Below, one piece after another: positions 8,506-17,859 of a DNA stretch of 64,000 nt. Within the stretch, counting starts at the first letter, position 1. Each line of letters begins with the position of its first letter. The translations under genes and the position numbers were made by a program. A model generated the notes under the pieces. That model had not been told where the DNA came from and searched no databases. It saw only the letters and a list, made by a program, of their open reading frames with translations. Source of the DNA: Pseudarthrobacter sp. ATCC 49987 (GTDB taxonomy: Bacteria; Actinomycetota; Actinomycetes; Actinomycetales; Micrococcaceae); contig NZ_JAABNS010000001.1 of assembly GCF_009928425.1 (NCBI RefSeq), positions 4,030,001-4,094,000 on the forward strand, in the 5' to 3' direction.

Positions 8506-10185
8506 CTAACGGCGGCGGCGCTTGGGGGCCGTACCAAAGACTCCGCGCAACAGTTCGCGGCCGATCTGCGTCCCGAGTGAGCGGGCCATGCTCTTGAGCC
8601 CCCCGCCGAGGGCGCCGCCCAGCGCACCGGCGAGGTCGCCGGCCATGCCGCCGTCGTCCGCCGGTTGGCGGGGTGCCTGCCGGGGTTCCTGAGATGCGGG
8701 GGCCGGAGCGGGCCGGCTGCTGGGGCGGCCCAGTATTTCCTCCTCGATCCGCCGGGCTTCGGCGTCGACATCCGAGGTTCCGCCGCCGGGGGCCGGAGCA
8801 GGAGAAGGAGCTGCCGCGCCGGTGTCTGCCGCGGCCTTCCCGGAGATCTTCTCGTAGGCGGAGACGTTGTCGACGGCGGTGCCGTACTTGGGCAGCAGCG
8901 CCGAGCCGGCCACAGTGCTGGAGATCAGGGCGTCGGCGCTGGGACCCATGACGGATTCCGGCGCGCGCAGCCGGGTGAGCGCCACCGGCGTCGGGGCGCC
9001 TTTCTCGTTCATGACGGTGATGGCCGCCTCCCCGATCCCGGCGGAGGTGAGGGTTTCCTCAAGGTCGTAGTCGCTCATCGGGAAGGTGGAGGCGGTGGCC
9101 TTGAGCGCCTTGGCATCCTCCGGCGTGTAGGCGCGGAGGGCGTGCTGCACCCGGTTGGCGAGCTGCCCCAGGACCTCGGCGGGAACATCCTTGGGGGTCT
9201 GGGTGACGAAGAAGATGCCGACGCCCTTGGACCGGATCAGCCGCACGGTGGTGGTGATGGCGTCCAGGAATGCCTTCGAGGCGCCGTTGAACAGGAGATG
9301 TGCCTCGTCCAGGAAGAACACCAGCTTGGGCTTGTCCAGGTCGCCCGCCTCGGGCAGGTCTTCGAACAAGTCGGCCAGCAGCCACATCAGGAAAGTGGAG
9401 AACAGCATCGGCTTGGTCTGCAGCGTGGGCAGCTCCAGGCAGGTGATGACGCCGCGCCCGTCCGGGGCGGTGCGGATCAGTTCGGCGGTGTCGAACTCGG
9501 GTTCGCCGAAGAACTTCTCCATACCCTGCGCCTCAAGCGTGATGAGCTCGCGGAGGATCACCCCGGCGGTCGACTTCGACAGCCCGCCGAGTTCCTCGAG
9601 TTCGTCCTTGCCTTCCGCGGAGGTGAGGAACTGGATGACGGCGCGCAGGTCCTTCAGGTCGATCAGTTCGAGGTTGTTCTTGTCCGCGAAGTGGAAGACC
9701 AGCTGCAGGCTGGATTCCTGCGTGTCGTTGAGCTCCATGATGCGGGAGAGCAGGATGGGGCCGAAGGACGTGATGGTGGCGCGGACCGGGATGCCGTTGC
9801 CGTCGCCGCCCAGGGCCAGGAACTCCACCGGGAACGTTTTGCCGGACCAGGGCTGGCCGATCCCTGCCGTGCGAGCCATCAGTTTCTCGCTCCCGGTGGC
9901 CGCCGTCGCCAGCCCGGAGAGATCCCCCTTGATGTCCGCCAGGAACACCGGGACCCCGGCGGTGGAGAGCTGTTCGGCCATCATGTGCAGGGTGACGGTT
10001 TTGCCTGTGCCGGTTGCCCCGGCCACTAGCCCGTGGCGGTTCATCATGGCGAGCGGGAGCCGGACGGGGGCATCCTTGTGGACTTCGCCGTCGATGATCG
10101 CGGCGCCCAGCTCAATCGTGGGGCCCTCGAGGGTGTACCCCTTCTGGATGGTGGCGACTTTGTCTGCGGTGGATTTGATGGCCAT
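8506..10185 (-). CDS. HerA-like helicase/ATPase, DUF853 family
   Basis: This 559-residue P-loop ATPase has Walker A GATGTGKT at residues 56-63 and Walker B KLVFFLDEAH near 290. Downstream VGIFFVTQTPKDVP carries a sensor-type Thr/Gln, and GQLANRVQHALRAYTP an arginine-finger-like Arg, as in HerA/FtsK-type translocases. A Pro/Ala-rich linker (about 455-520) precedes a short Gly-rich segment and a basic RRRR tail. DUF853 proteins are widespread and poorly characterised; a DNA-translocation role is inferred from family. No NurA nuclease partner lies beside it, and the DJ-1 gene downstream is functionally unrelated. Confidence 0.9.
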   Translation of the reverse strand: MAIKSTADKVATIQKGYTLEGPTIELGAAIIDGEVHKDAPVRLPLAMMNRHGLVAGATGTGKTVTLHMMAEQLSTAGVPVFLADIKGDLSGLATAATGSEKLMARTAGIGQPWSGKTFPVEFLALGGDGNGIPVRATITSFGPILLSRIMELNDTQESSLQLVFHFADKNNLELIDLKDLRAVIQFLTSAEGKDELEELGGLSKSTAGVILRELITLEAQGMEKFFGEPEFDTAELIRTAPDGRGVITCLELPTLQTKPMLFSTFLMWLLADLFEDLPEAGDLDKPKLVFFLDEAHLLFNGASKAFLDAITTTVRLIRSKGVGIFFVTQTPKDVPAEVLGQLANRVQHALRAYTPEDAKALKATASTFPMSDYDLEETLTSAGIGEAAITVMNEKGAPTPVALTRLRAPESVMGPSADALISSTVAGSALLPKYGTAVDNVSAYEKISGKAAADTGAAAPSPAPAPGGGTSDVDAEARRIEEEILGRPSSRPAPAPASQEPRQAPRQPADDGGMAGDLAGALGGALGGGLKSMARSLGTQIGRELLRGVFGTAPKRRRR

Positions 10186-10196
10186 GCGGACAGCTT

Positions 10197-10224
10197 AGCC
10201 GGGTCCGGCACCCCGGACCCGGCT
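10197..10224 (-). terminator. Hairpin terminator after the DJ-1/PfpI gene
   Basis: A 12-bp perfect stem (AGCCGGGTCCGG at 10197-10208 with its complement at 10213-10224) and a 4-nt loop lie in the short gap between two minus-strand genes. It follows the DJ-1/PfpI stop only on a loose reading: transcription runs right to left, so it sits 25 nt past that stop and before the herA-like start. No U tract is present. Confidence 0.55.
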
Positions 10225-10248
10225 TCGGCGGGTGTTGTTTCGGGCCTG

Positions 10249-10950
10249 CTATTCGGCGAGGGCCTTGAGGACTTCCTTCGCCACGTCCTCGCTGGATTGC
10301 GGGTTCTGGCCGCTGATCAGATTTCCGTCGCGCACCACGTGGGAGCTCCAGGCGGCGGCGTTCTCGACCACCGCGCCCTTGTCCTTGAGCACGTCCTCCA
10401 CGAACCACGGCGTGTTCGGGCCGGTGCCGCCGCCCAGTTCCTCCTCATTGGTGAAAACGGTGAGGCGGCGTCCCGCGAAGGCGAAGTTGCCGGCGTCGTC
10501 CATGGCGCTCAACAGACCGGCCGGGCCGTGGCAGAACGGGGCGATGACCTTGCCGGCCGTGTTCGCCGCAACGAGCAGCCTGCCGAGGTCGGCGTCCCGG
10601 TAGAGGTCGGTCATCGGGCCGTGCCCGCCGGGCAGGACGATCGCGTCGTAGCCGGAGAGCTCGACGTCGGCCAGCGCCAGCGGCGCGGACAGCTCGGCGT
10701 CGATCTCCGCAAGGTACTTGCGGAAGCCGTCGGCACGGTCCTGGCCGCCGGCGGACTCGGCCGCCAGGCTCACCTCGTCCACCGTGGGCTTCGCGCCTCC
10801 AGGCGTGGCGAGGTGGACGGTGTGTCCGGCGTTGAGCAGGGTCTGGTGGGAAACCACCAGTTCCTCGGCCCAGTAGCCGGTGGGGTGTTCACTGCCGTCA
10901 CGCATGGTGAGGGAATCGGCGGCGGATACGACCATCAGGATGTTAGCCAT
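10249..10950 (-). CDS. DJ-1/PfpI family protein, Hsp31-like glyoxalase III/chaperone
   Basis: This 233-residue class I glutamine-amidotransferase-like protein carries nucleophile Cys140 in APFCHGPAG, followed by the family His-Gly elbow. Long inserts (GYWAEELVVSHQTLLNAGH, LSGYDAIVLPGGHGPM) match the Hsp31/HchA-type group, which removes methylglyoxal or protects proteins. The ATG is preceded by AGGAG with good spacing. The aldo/keto reductase just upstream on the same strand (52-bp gap) could act on similar reactive carbonyls, so an aldehyde-detoxification operon is plausible but inferred. Confidence 0.9.
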   Translation of the reverse strand: MANILMVVSAADSLTMRDGSEHPTGYWAEELVVSHQTLLNAGHTVHLATPGGAKPTVDEVSLAAESAGGQDRADGFRKYLAEIDAELSAPLALADVELSGYDAIVLPGGHGPMTDLYRDADLGRLLVAANTAGKVIAPFCHGPAGLLSAMDDAGNFAFAGRRLTVFTNEEELGGGTGPNTPWFVEDVLKDKGAVVENAAAWSSHVVRDGNLISGQNPQSSEDVAKEVLKALAE

Positions 10951-11001
10951 GTCAGGCTCCTGTTCTGCCGGCCACAGGCCGGCGTTGAAAAGTAAAGGGA
11001 C

Positions 11002-11871
11002 TTAGTGTGCGGCTTCGAGTTCGGCGTACGTGGCGTCGTCCAGGACGACGCCGGCAGCGGCCAGGTTCTCTTCGAGGTGCTTGGCCGAGCTGGTGCCGGG
11101 GATCGGCATCATGACGGGGGAGCGGCGCAGCAGCCAGGCGAGGGCCACCTGCGACGTGGTGGCACCGAGACGCCTTGCGGCCTGATCCAGCAGGCCGCCG
11201 GGCTGCGCCAGTTCACCGGCGGAGATCGGCGCCCAGGGGATAAAGCCGATTCCGTTCTCCTCGGCGTAGTTGAGCACGTCCTCGGAGCTGCGGTCGGTCA
11301 GGTTGTAACGGTTCTGCACGGTGGAAACGGTGAAGTACTTCCCGGCTTCCTCAAGCTCGGCAACGCTGACCTGGGACAGGCCCAGTGCCTTCACCTTTCC
11401 CTCCTTCTGCAGGTCGCGGAGAACAGTGAACTGCTCCTCCGGATCCAGCTTGGGGTCGATCCGGTGCAGTTGGAGCAGGTCGAGCGCGTCAACCTTGAGC
11501 TTGCGCAGGCTCAGTTCAGTCTGCTGCCGGAGGTATTCGGCCCGGCCCAGGGGCACCCACTCGTGCGGGCCGGTGCGGGTGAAACCGACCTTGGTGGCGA
11601 TCCGCAGCCCCTCCGTGTAGGGATGCAGCGCCTCGGCCAGGATCTCCTCGCTGATGTTCGGCCCGTAGGAATCGGCGGTGTCAATGAAGTCGACGCCGAG
11701 TTCCACCGCGCGGCGGACGACGGCGATGGCGGCCTTGCGGTCTGCCGGCTCGCCCCAGACGCCGTCCCCGACTATGCGCATGGCACCGAACCCCAGACGG
11801 TGGACGCTGCCCAGGTCCTTGAGATCGATCGTGGCGGATGATTCGGGATGCTGTGAGTTGTCAGGGCTCAT
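11002..11871 (-). CDS. Aldo/keto reductase
   Basis: This 289-residue NADPH-dependent (alpha/beta)8-barrel oxidoreductase has the full catalytic tetrad: Asp64 and Tyr69 in DFIDTADSY, Lys94 in IATKVGF, and His136 in LLQLHRID. The C-terminal nucleotide-binding segment [17 protein letters not shown] is present. The substrate is unknown. It is probably cotranscribed with the DJ-1/PfpI gene downstream and divergent from the secreted glycosidase-like gene, with which it shares a ~100-bp intergenic region. Confidence 0.93.
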   Translation of the reverse strand: MSPDNSQHPESSATIDLKDLGSVHRLGFGAMRIVGDGVWGEPADRKAAIAVVRRAVELGVDFIDTADSYGPNISEEILAEALHPYTEGLRIATKVGFTRTGPHEWVPLGRAEYLRQQTELSLRKLKVDALDLLQLHRIDPKLDPEEQFTVLRDLQKEGKVKALGLSQVSVAELEEAGKYFTVSTVQNRYNLTDRSSEDVLNYAEENGIGFIPWAPISAGELAQPGGLLDQAARRLGATTSQVALAWLLRRSPVMMPIPGTSSAKHLEENLAAAGVVLDDATYAELEAAH

Positions 11872-11978
11872 AGGTGCGGCAACTCCCTAAGCCAGCTGAG
11901 TATTCCGCTCGCCGACCCGCTGGCCGACCCGCCCGGCGGGTTTCCCGCTCCCGGGCGGAGCCGGACGTAAGCTGGGGC

Positions 11979-12788
11979 ATGGCTATCCGGGTACTGACGA
12001 AGCTTGCTTCCGCCGCCATCACACTTGGCCTTGTCCTGCTGGGCGGAGGTCAGGCCGACGCCGCCCCGCCCCGCACTTCCGGGCCCACCGGCATCGACGT
12101 TTCCTGGCCCCAGTGCGGGAAGACCCTGCCCAAACAGCCCGCATTCGCGATCGTCGGGGTGAACAACGGCCTCGCCAACACCACCAACCCGTGCCTGGCC
12201 GCGCAACTCGCCTGGGCAAACACCGCCCCGAATCCCCCGCTCACCGCCCAGCCGCGGGTGGCGCTCTACGTCAATACGGCCAACTCGGGCCTCCAGGGTT
12301 CGTGGTGGCCCAGTTCGAACAGCTACGGCGGCGCGGACGTGGCCAACCCGTATGGTGTCTGTGGCAGCGGCACGGACGATTTCAAAGCCTGCTCCTACAT
12401 GTACGGCTACGCGAAGGCCTACGACGACGCCACGATCCGCGGCGTCGACAACCCGCAGAATTACTTGTGGTGGCTGGATGTCGAGACCGGAAACAGCTGG
12501 CAGCCGGACAAGGCAGCCAATGTGGCCGACCTGGAAGGAATGGCCGCCTACTTCAAGAGCATCAACGCCAAGGTCGGCCTCTATTCCACCGGCTACCAGT
12601 GGAGCCAGATTGCCGGGACGGTCCCGGCAGGCAGTCCCCTCGCGGGCTTGCCCAGCTGGCTCGCGGGTGCGCGGTCCCTCACGGGCGCCAAGTCGAACTG
12701 CTCGTCGCCGGCGCTCACCCTGGGCGGCCGCGTCGCCCTGACGCAGTACATTTCCGGCGGGCTGGACTACAACTATTCGTGCCCCTGA
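11979..12788 (+). CDS. Secreted glycoside-hydrolase-like (GH25/DUF1906-type) protein
   Basis: The 269-residue product begins with a Sec signal peptide (MAIRVLTKLASAAITLGLVLL, cleavage near GGGQADAA). The mature part starts TGIDVSWPQCG and continues with WWLDVETGNSW, GLYSTGYQW and a final ALTQYISGGLDY. This is the TIM-barrel pattern of lysozyme-like/DUF1906 proteins, with the DVE motif resembling the GH25 acidic pair. Peptidoglycan or glycan hydrolysis is plausible but unproved. The reading frame is open upstream, but the signal peptide places the start at ATG 11979. Four cysteines suggest disulfides. Confidence 0.82.
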   Translation: MAIRVLTKLASAAITLGLVLLGGGQADAAPPRTSGPTGIDVSWPQCGKTLPKQPAFAIVGVNNGLANTTNPCLAAQLAWANTAPNPPLTAQPRVALYVNTANSGLQGSWWPSSNSYGGADVANPYGVCGSGTDDFKACSYMYGYAKAYDDATIRGVDNPQNYLWWLDVETGNSWQPDKAANVADLEGMAAYFKSINAKVGLYSTGYQWSQIAGTVPAGSPLAGLPSWLAGARSLTGAKSNCSSPALTLGGRVALTQYISGGLDYNYSCP

Positions 12789-12928
12789 CCCCAAGCGCGG
12801 AAAACGAATGGCAGCGGCACTGCTGCGGCAGAAATATCCCGGAGCCCGGCGTCGTTGTCCACAGTGTGCCCGTGCCAGAACCCGGCGCGGCGCCTGAGAC
12901 TTCCCCGCTACGAAAGGCCGGCTTTTCC

Positions 12929-13918
12929 GTGACTGTTCCGCTCTCCATCCTTGACCTGGCAACCATCGGCAAGGGCCAGACGGCGGCAGAAAGCTTCGCG
13001 GGAAGCGTGGCCATGGCGCAGCTCGCCGAGAAGCTGGGCTACCGGCGCGTCTGGTACGCCGAGCACCACAACATGTCCGCCATCGCCTCGTCAGCCACCA
13101 GCGTGCTCATCGCACACATCGCCGCGCAGACGGAGAGCATCCGCCTCGGCGCCGGCGGCGTGATGCTGCCCAACCACTCCCCGCTGACCATCGCCGAGCA
13201 GTTCGGCACGCTCGAGACCCTGCACCCGGGCCGGATCGACCTCGGTCTGGGCCGCGCACCCGGCAGCGACCAGAACACGCTGCGTGCCCTGCGGCGCGAC
13301 CCGATGTCCTCGGACAGCTTCCCGCAGGACGTGCTGGAACTCCAGGGCTACCTGACCGGTCCCACGCGCATCCAAGGCGTGGAGGCTACCCCGGGCAAGG
13401 GCACCAATGTTCCCCTGTACATCCTGGGATCCTCGCTGTTCGGGGCCAAGCTCGCTGCGCAGCTGGGCCTGCCGTACGCCTTCGCCTCGCACTTTGCGCC
13501 GAACGCACTCCGGGACGCCGTCGCCGTCTACCGCCGCGACTTCCAGCCCTCCGCGCAGCTGGATGCCCCGCACGTGATCGCCGGCGTCAACGTGATCGCG
13601 GCGGATTCCGCGGCCGAGGCGCAGGAGATGTTCCAGGCCACCAAACGCGCCCGCGTTTCGCTGTTCTTCGGCAACGGCCGCGAGTTCAGCGACGACGAGG
13701 CGGACATGATCCTGGACTCCCCGCAGGGCCAGCACGTGGCCCAGATGATGAAGTATTCCGCTGTGGGCACCCCTGCCGCCGTGCTGGAATACCTGGACGG
13801 ATTCACTGCCCACGCCGACGCCGACGAACTGATCGTGGCGCACCAGAGCACCGGCACCGGGGCCCGGCTGCGCTCGGTGCAGCTGCTGGCCGACGTCGCC
13901 GGACTCGTGCGGGTGTAG
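12929..13918 (+). CDS. LLM-class flavin-dependent oxidoreductase (luciferase-like)
   Basis: This 329-residue bacterial-luciferase-family monooxygenase carries family signatures: N-terminal PLSILDLATIGKG, RVWYAEHHNM (substrate/flavin pocket His), RLGAGGVMLPNHSPLTIAEQF, and HPGRIDLGLGRAPGSD. FMNH2/F420-type chemistry is expected, substrate unknown. The open frame runs far upstream through the preceding gene, so the start was placed at GTG 12929, where homology begins; in-frame GTG codons near 12862 are alternatives. No partner reductase is adjacent. Confidence 0.9.
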   Translation: MTVPLSILDLATIGKGQTAAESFAGSVAMAQLAEKLGYRRVWYAEHHNMSAIASSATSVLIAHIAAQTESIRLGAGGVMLPNHSPLTIAEQFGTLETLHPGRIDLGLGRAPGSDQNTLRALRRDPMSSDSFPQDVLELQGYLTGPTRIQGVEATPGKGTNVPLYILGSSLFGAKLAAQLGLPYAFASHFAPNALRDAVAVYRRDFQPSAQLDAPHVIAGVNVIAADSAAEAQEMFQATKRARVSLFFGNGREFSDDEADMILDSPQGQHVAQMMKYSAVGTPAAVLEYLDGFTAHADADELIVAHQSTGTGARLRSVQLLADVAGLVRV

Positions 13919-14102
13919 GCCCCGGGGCCACACAGCGGCCCACAGCGGCGAACTGCGCCCTCGCAGGGTCCCGGCGGTTGCGGATGTTACACACCCGCAA
14001 CAGCCGGGACACCCGCGGGAAATCGGGCCGGGACGATACTGGGAGTACACCCTTTCCGGGGGTCTCACGCACGCATTGGGGACTAATCTAAGGACTCCGC
14101 GC

Positions 14103-16730
14103 ATGCCCACTCCGCTCAACCAGTCCCTGGCCGACTCTGCCCTCCTGACGAAGTCCCTGCCGCTGGGCCTGCTCCGCGCGTTTGTGCAGACCAACGCGGC
14201 CGACGACGGGCTGACGCCGCAGCTGCTGGCGGAGCTCAAGATCCTGGCCCGCGCCCCGGGGCTGCTGGTGGCCTGCAACTACGGCGGAACCCTGTGCGCT
14301 GCGGAAGGCATCTCCAGTGAGACCCTGCCGCTGGGCAGCGCCGCGATTGCCCTCCGGGCGCTGGCCGCCCTCCCCAACACCCACGCTGCCGTCGTCTCGG
14401 GGCGTTCCCTGCGTGACCTGGCCGCCGTCTCCCGCCTTCCCGCCGAAGTGCATCTGGTCGGCTCGCACGGCGCGGAGTTCGACATGGGCTACGCCCACGG
14501 CCTGTCCCTCGCCACCGAATCGGTCCTGCAGCAGGCCAGCCAGGCGCTCGCCGAAACTGTGGGCGCCTACCGTGGCATCACCATCGAGCGGAAGCCCGTC
14601 GCCGTGTCCGTGCACACCCGCCCGGCCGCTCCCGACGTCGTGGCGCTGGCCACGCAGCAGGCGGAGGAAATCGCCCGGGCCCACGGGCTGCACTTCATTG
14701 TGGACGGCTCGGTCCTGGACCTGTCCGTGGTGGATCCGGCCAAGGCCGGCGCCCTGGAACATTTGCGCTCCATGCTCGGCGTCAGCGCAGCCCTTTACGC
14801 GGGGGATGCTGCCAGCGATGAGCTGGCGATGGCCACTCTGCGCGGGCCGGACATGGCCCTGCGCGTGGGGGAGGGCCCGACTCTGGCCGCGCACCGGCTG
14901 CGGGACCCCGAGTCCTTCGCCCGGGTGCGGGCGATCCTCTTTGAACTGCGGCGGGCCTGGCTGTTCGGGGAGGACGCAGTCGGGCTGGAACGGCATTCCA
15001 TGATCGGCAATGGCTCCTCCACGGCCCTCATCACCCCGGATGCCAGGATCTGCTGGATGAGCCATCCGCTGCCGGACTCCGGATCCCTCTTCGCGCATCT
15101 GCTCGGCGGCGACGCGGCCGGGCATTTCTCGGTGGAACCGGTGAAGGCCTCGCAGGTCCTGGGCCAGCGCTATGTGGACAGCACCATGATCGTGGAAACC
15201 CGCTGGGCCGACGTCACCGTCACTGACTACCTGGAACCGGCGCCGGAAGGCGTAACCAGCCTGGTCCGGGTGCTCTCGGGCACCGGAACGGCAAGGATTG
15301 TCTTTGCGCCCCGCCCGGACTACGCGAACGCGCCCTTCAGCATGGAGGCCCGCGGTGCCGAGCTGAACGTCGTGGGGACCGCGGACCCGATCATCCTGCT
15401 CGCCCCCGGCGTCAGCTTCACGATTACGTCGGACGGCCGCCATGCCACGGCCACGGCCGACGTCGAGCTGCGGCACGGCCCGGTGGTGCTGAACCTGCGC
15501 TGCGGCGACACGGAACCCCAGCGCGCGGAGCCGCCCGAGGAAAACTCGCGCCGCGCCGCCGTCGCGCATCATTCCCGGCGCTGGGTGCAGGCACTCCAGC
15601 TGCCCGCGGTGAAACCCTCCCTGGTCCGGCGGTCCGCGCTGGTGCTCCGCGCCCTGGTCCATGAGCCCACCGGCGCGGTGCTGGCCGCGCCCACCACCTC
15701 GCTGCCGGAGGGGATCGGCGGCACCCGGAACTGGGACTACCGGTACTGCTGGCTGCGGGACGGTTCCTTGACGGTCAACGCGCTCGTGGACCTCGGCTCG
15801 ACCTCCGAAGCGGAGGGTTTCCTGGCGTGGCTGGGCCGGATTCTCACCCACGCCCCGGGCCCGGAATGGCTGCACCCGCTCTATTCAGTTACCGGGGCCC
15901 CGCTGTCCACCGAGGCCATCATCGAAAGCCTCCCCGGGTACGCGGGCTCCCGGCCCGTACGGATCGGCAACGCCGCGGACCACCAGGTGCAACTGGACGT
16001 TTTCGGGCCGATCGCCGAGCTCATCGACGCCCTGGGCGCCCGGCAGGGGGCGCTGGCCGATGCCCACTGGGAGCTGATGGTCCAGATGGCCGCCGCCGTC
16101 CTGGCCCGCTGGCACGAGGCGGACCACGGGATCTGGGAAGCCCGGCGGGCTCCCCGGCACCACATCTACACCAAGGTGATGTGCTGGGTGGCGCTGGACC
16201 GGGCCCTGCGCACCGCCGCCCGGCACGGCCGGACGCCACTTCCCGAATGGGAGCCGGCGGCGGCAGTCATTCGGGAGGAAGTCCTGCGCGAGGGGTGGGA
16301 TGAGAGCGCCGCGTCCTACACCGTGGCCTACGACAGCCCGGACCTGGACGCCGCGGTGCTGCACATCGGGCTGTCCGGCCTCCTTGACGTCGCCGACCAG
16401 CGCTTCCTGGACACGGTCACGGCGGTGGAACGTGAACTGCGCGTGGGTCCCACCGTGTTCCGTTACCGGTACGACGACGGCCTGCCGGGCCTGGAGGGTG
16501 GCTTCCACATCTGCACCACCTGGCTGATCGAGGCCTACGTGGCGGTGGGGCGGGTCGAGGAGGCCTGGGACCTGTTCGACCAGCTGGTCAACCTGTTCGG
16601 GCCCACCGGGCTGCTGCCGGAGGAATACGACCCGGGCACCGAAAGGCACTTGGGGAACCATCCGCAGGCGTACTCGCACCTGGGTTTCATCCGCTGCGCG
16701 CGGCTGCTGGACGCGCTGCCGAAGAACTAA
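14103..16730 (+). CDS. Pseudo-trehalose-phosphatase (OtsB-like) / GH15 glucoamylase-trehalase fusion
   Basis: This 875-residue protein joins two domains. Residues about 40-285 are OtsB/HAD-like: VVSGRSLRDLA, SHGAEF, PAKAGALEHL and YAGDAASDE match motifs II to IV. Motif I reads ACNYGGTL instead of (A)LDYDGTL, so the nucleophile Asp is Asn59 and the acid/base Asp is Gly61, and phosphatase activity should be lost. Residues about 295-875 are GH15 with GGTRNWDYRYCWLRD and the catalytic-Glu segment LLPEEYDPGTERHLGNHPQ. GH15 members in actinobacteria include trehalases. The dead domain may be a sensor or scaffold. Start ATG 14103 has AAGGA upstream; TTG 14076 is less likely. Confidence 0.9.
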   Translation: MPTPLNQSLADSALLTKSLPLGLLRAFVQTNAADDGLTPQLLAELKILARAPGLLVACNYGGTLCAAEGISSETLPLGSAAIALRALAALPNTHAAVVSGRSLRDLAAVSRLPAEVHLVGSHGAEFDMGYAHGLSLATESVLQQASQALAETVGAYRGITIERKPVAVSVHTRPAAPDVVALATQQAEEIARAHGLHFIVDGSVLDLSVVDPAKAGALEHLRSMLGVSAALYAGDAASDELAMATLRGPDMALRVGEGPTLAAHRLRDPESFARVRAILFELRRAWLFGEDAVGLERHSMIGNGSSTALITPDARICWMSHPLPDSGSLFAHLLGGDAAGHFSVEPVKASQVLGQRYVDSTMIVETRWADVTVTDYLEPAPEGVTSLVRVLSGTGTARIVFAPRPDYANAPFSMEARGAELNVVGTADPIILLAPGVSFTITSDGRHATATADVELRHGPVVLNLRCGDTEPQRAEPPEENSRRAAVAHHSRRWVQALQLPAVKPSLVRRSALVLRALVHEPTGAVLAAPTTSLPEGIGGTRNWDYRYCWLRDGSLTVNALVDLGSTSEAEGFLAWLGRILTHAPGPEWLHPLYSVTGAPLSTEAIIESLPGYAGSRPVRIGNAADHQVQLDVFGPIAELIDALGARQGALADAHWELMVQMAAAVLARWHEADHGIWEARRAPRHHIYTKVMCWVALDRALRTAARHGRTPLPEWEPAAAVIREEVLREGWDESAASYTVAYDSPDLDAAVLHIGLSGLLDVADQRFLDTVTAVERELRVGPTVFRYRYDDGLPGLEGGFHICTTWLIEAYVAVGRVEEAWDLFDQLVNLFGPTGLLPEEYDPGTERHLGNHPQAYSHLGFIRCARLLDALPKN

Positions 16731-16749
16731 GTCCGCAGGGCCCGGCTCC

Positions 16750-17763
16750 CTATTCGCAGGCGACGCCGTCGCGGTCGCCGTCCATCTGCTCGCGGTAGCC
16801 GGGCTGGCCCGCCCGCAGCGGTGCGGCTCCGGCGGCCCGGGCTGCGGCGCAGTTCGCATAGTAGGCCGCAGCGGGCGCCGGTGCTGCCGGGGCCGGGGCC
16901 GGGTCCGCCGGGGCGGCAGGAACCTGTGCTGCCGCGGCCGGGGTCACCTGGCTGCCGGAGGTGGTTGTGTCCGGGCAGCCGCCAAGGATCCGCGCCATCG
17001 CATCGTGCTCCGCCTGGGTGACCCACAGCCCGTAGCTGGACTTGACCGAGATCTGGCGGGCGACGTAGTCGCAGCGATATGACTTGTTCGGCGGCAGCCA
17101 GGTGGCGGCGTCGCCGTCGCTCTTTTGCTGGTTGCTGGGGCCGTCCACCGCGAGCAGGTTCAGCGGATCGTTGGCGAGGGCGAGCCGCTGGGCCGCGGTG
17201 AGCTGCTGGGCGCCTTTCTGCCAGGCATCGCTGAGGGCCACCACATGGTCGATCTGCACGGCGGAGCTGGTGCTGTTGCCGCGGAGGAAGTTGATCAGCG
17301 TCGCCGTGTAGGGGTCGTTCAGGATGCCGGAGAGGACAACGCAGTCCCCGGTGCCGGGCTTGAGGGCGAGGGCGGTCAGGTCCCGGCGGAGCACGTCGTT
17401 GCGGGTGTCGCAGCCGTTGCGGTCGACGTCGGCCCAGGCCTGGCCGAACTGTTCGCGCGAGTAACCCGTTTTAGGCGCCCGGCCCTTGACCGGGATCGTG
17501 GCCAGCACGTCGAGGGCCTTGCCGGCGGCGGTGCCGGGGTCCGGCGGAACGGCCCCGGGGGCGGGCGCGGGGCTTTCGGCGGTCGGGGCGGCGGATGCGG
17601 CGTTACTGGCGGCGGAGCTCGCGGCGGGGGCCGGGGCGGCCGGCGGGGTGGTTTCGGGGCCGGCGCAGGCCGTGGCGGAGATGAGCAGCAGCCCTGCCAG
17701 CCCGGCAGTGATCCAGTCGACGGCGCCGGACCTGGTGGTCCCGCGTGGTGTGACGGTGTGCAA
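16750..17763 (-). CDS. Secreted/lipid-anchored HNH nuclease (DUF1524) with excalibur domain
   Basis: This 337-residue exported protein has a hydrophobic N-terminal segment ending ISATAC33AG, a weak lipobox, so a lipoprotein or Sec-cleaved protein is expected. A Pro/Ala/Ser-rich linker (34-80) follows. The DUF1524/HNH nuclease core includes QIDHVVALSDAW, LANDPLNLLAVDGPSNQQK and a WLPP segment. A second low-complexity linker (about 270-300) precedes an excalibur Ca-binding motif (NCAAARAAG ... DGDRDGVACE). The expected function is an extracellular or wall-associated nuclease, for nutrient DNA or competition. The start is TTG with GGGGAC upstream. Confidence 0.85.
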   Translation of the reverse strand: MHTVTPRGTTRSGAVDWITAGLAGLLLISATACAGPETTPPAAPAPAASSAASNAASAAPTAESPAPAPGAVPPDPGTAAGKALDVLATIPVKGRAPKTGYSREQFGQAWADVDRNGCDTRNDVLRRDLTALALKPGTGDCVVLSGILNDPYTATLINFLRGNSTSSAVQIDHVVALSDAWQKGAQQLTAAQRLALANDPLNLLAVDGPSNQQKSDGDAATWLPPNKSYRCDYVARQISVKSSYGLWVTQAEHDAMARILGGCPDTTTSGSQVTPAAAAQVPAAPADPAPAPAAPAPAAAYYANCAAARAAGAAPLRAGQPGYREQMDGDRDGVACE

Positions 17764-17859
17764 TTTGTCCCCGCTTCGTGCTGTTGCCCCGGTATCGGCA
17801 GACCGGGTTAAGGCCGGTCCCAGCCTACCGGCGCCCGCGTTGCTTTCGGGTGGCGGTGG

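Noticed and set aside
13091..14278. 395-codon minus-strand frame overlapping the LLM oxidoreductase
   Set aside because: Overlaps a recognised gene almost completely and shows no recognisable domain.
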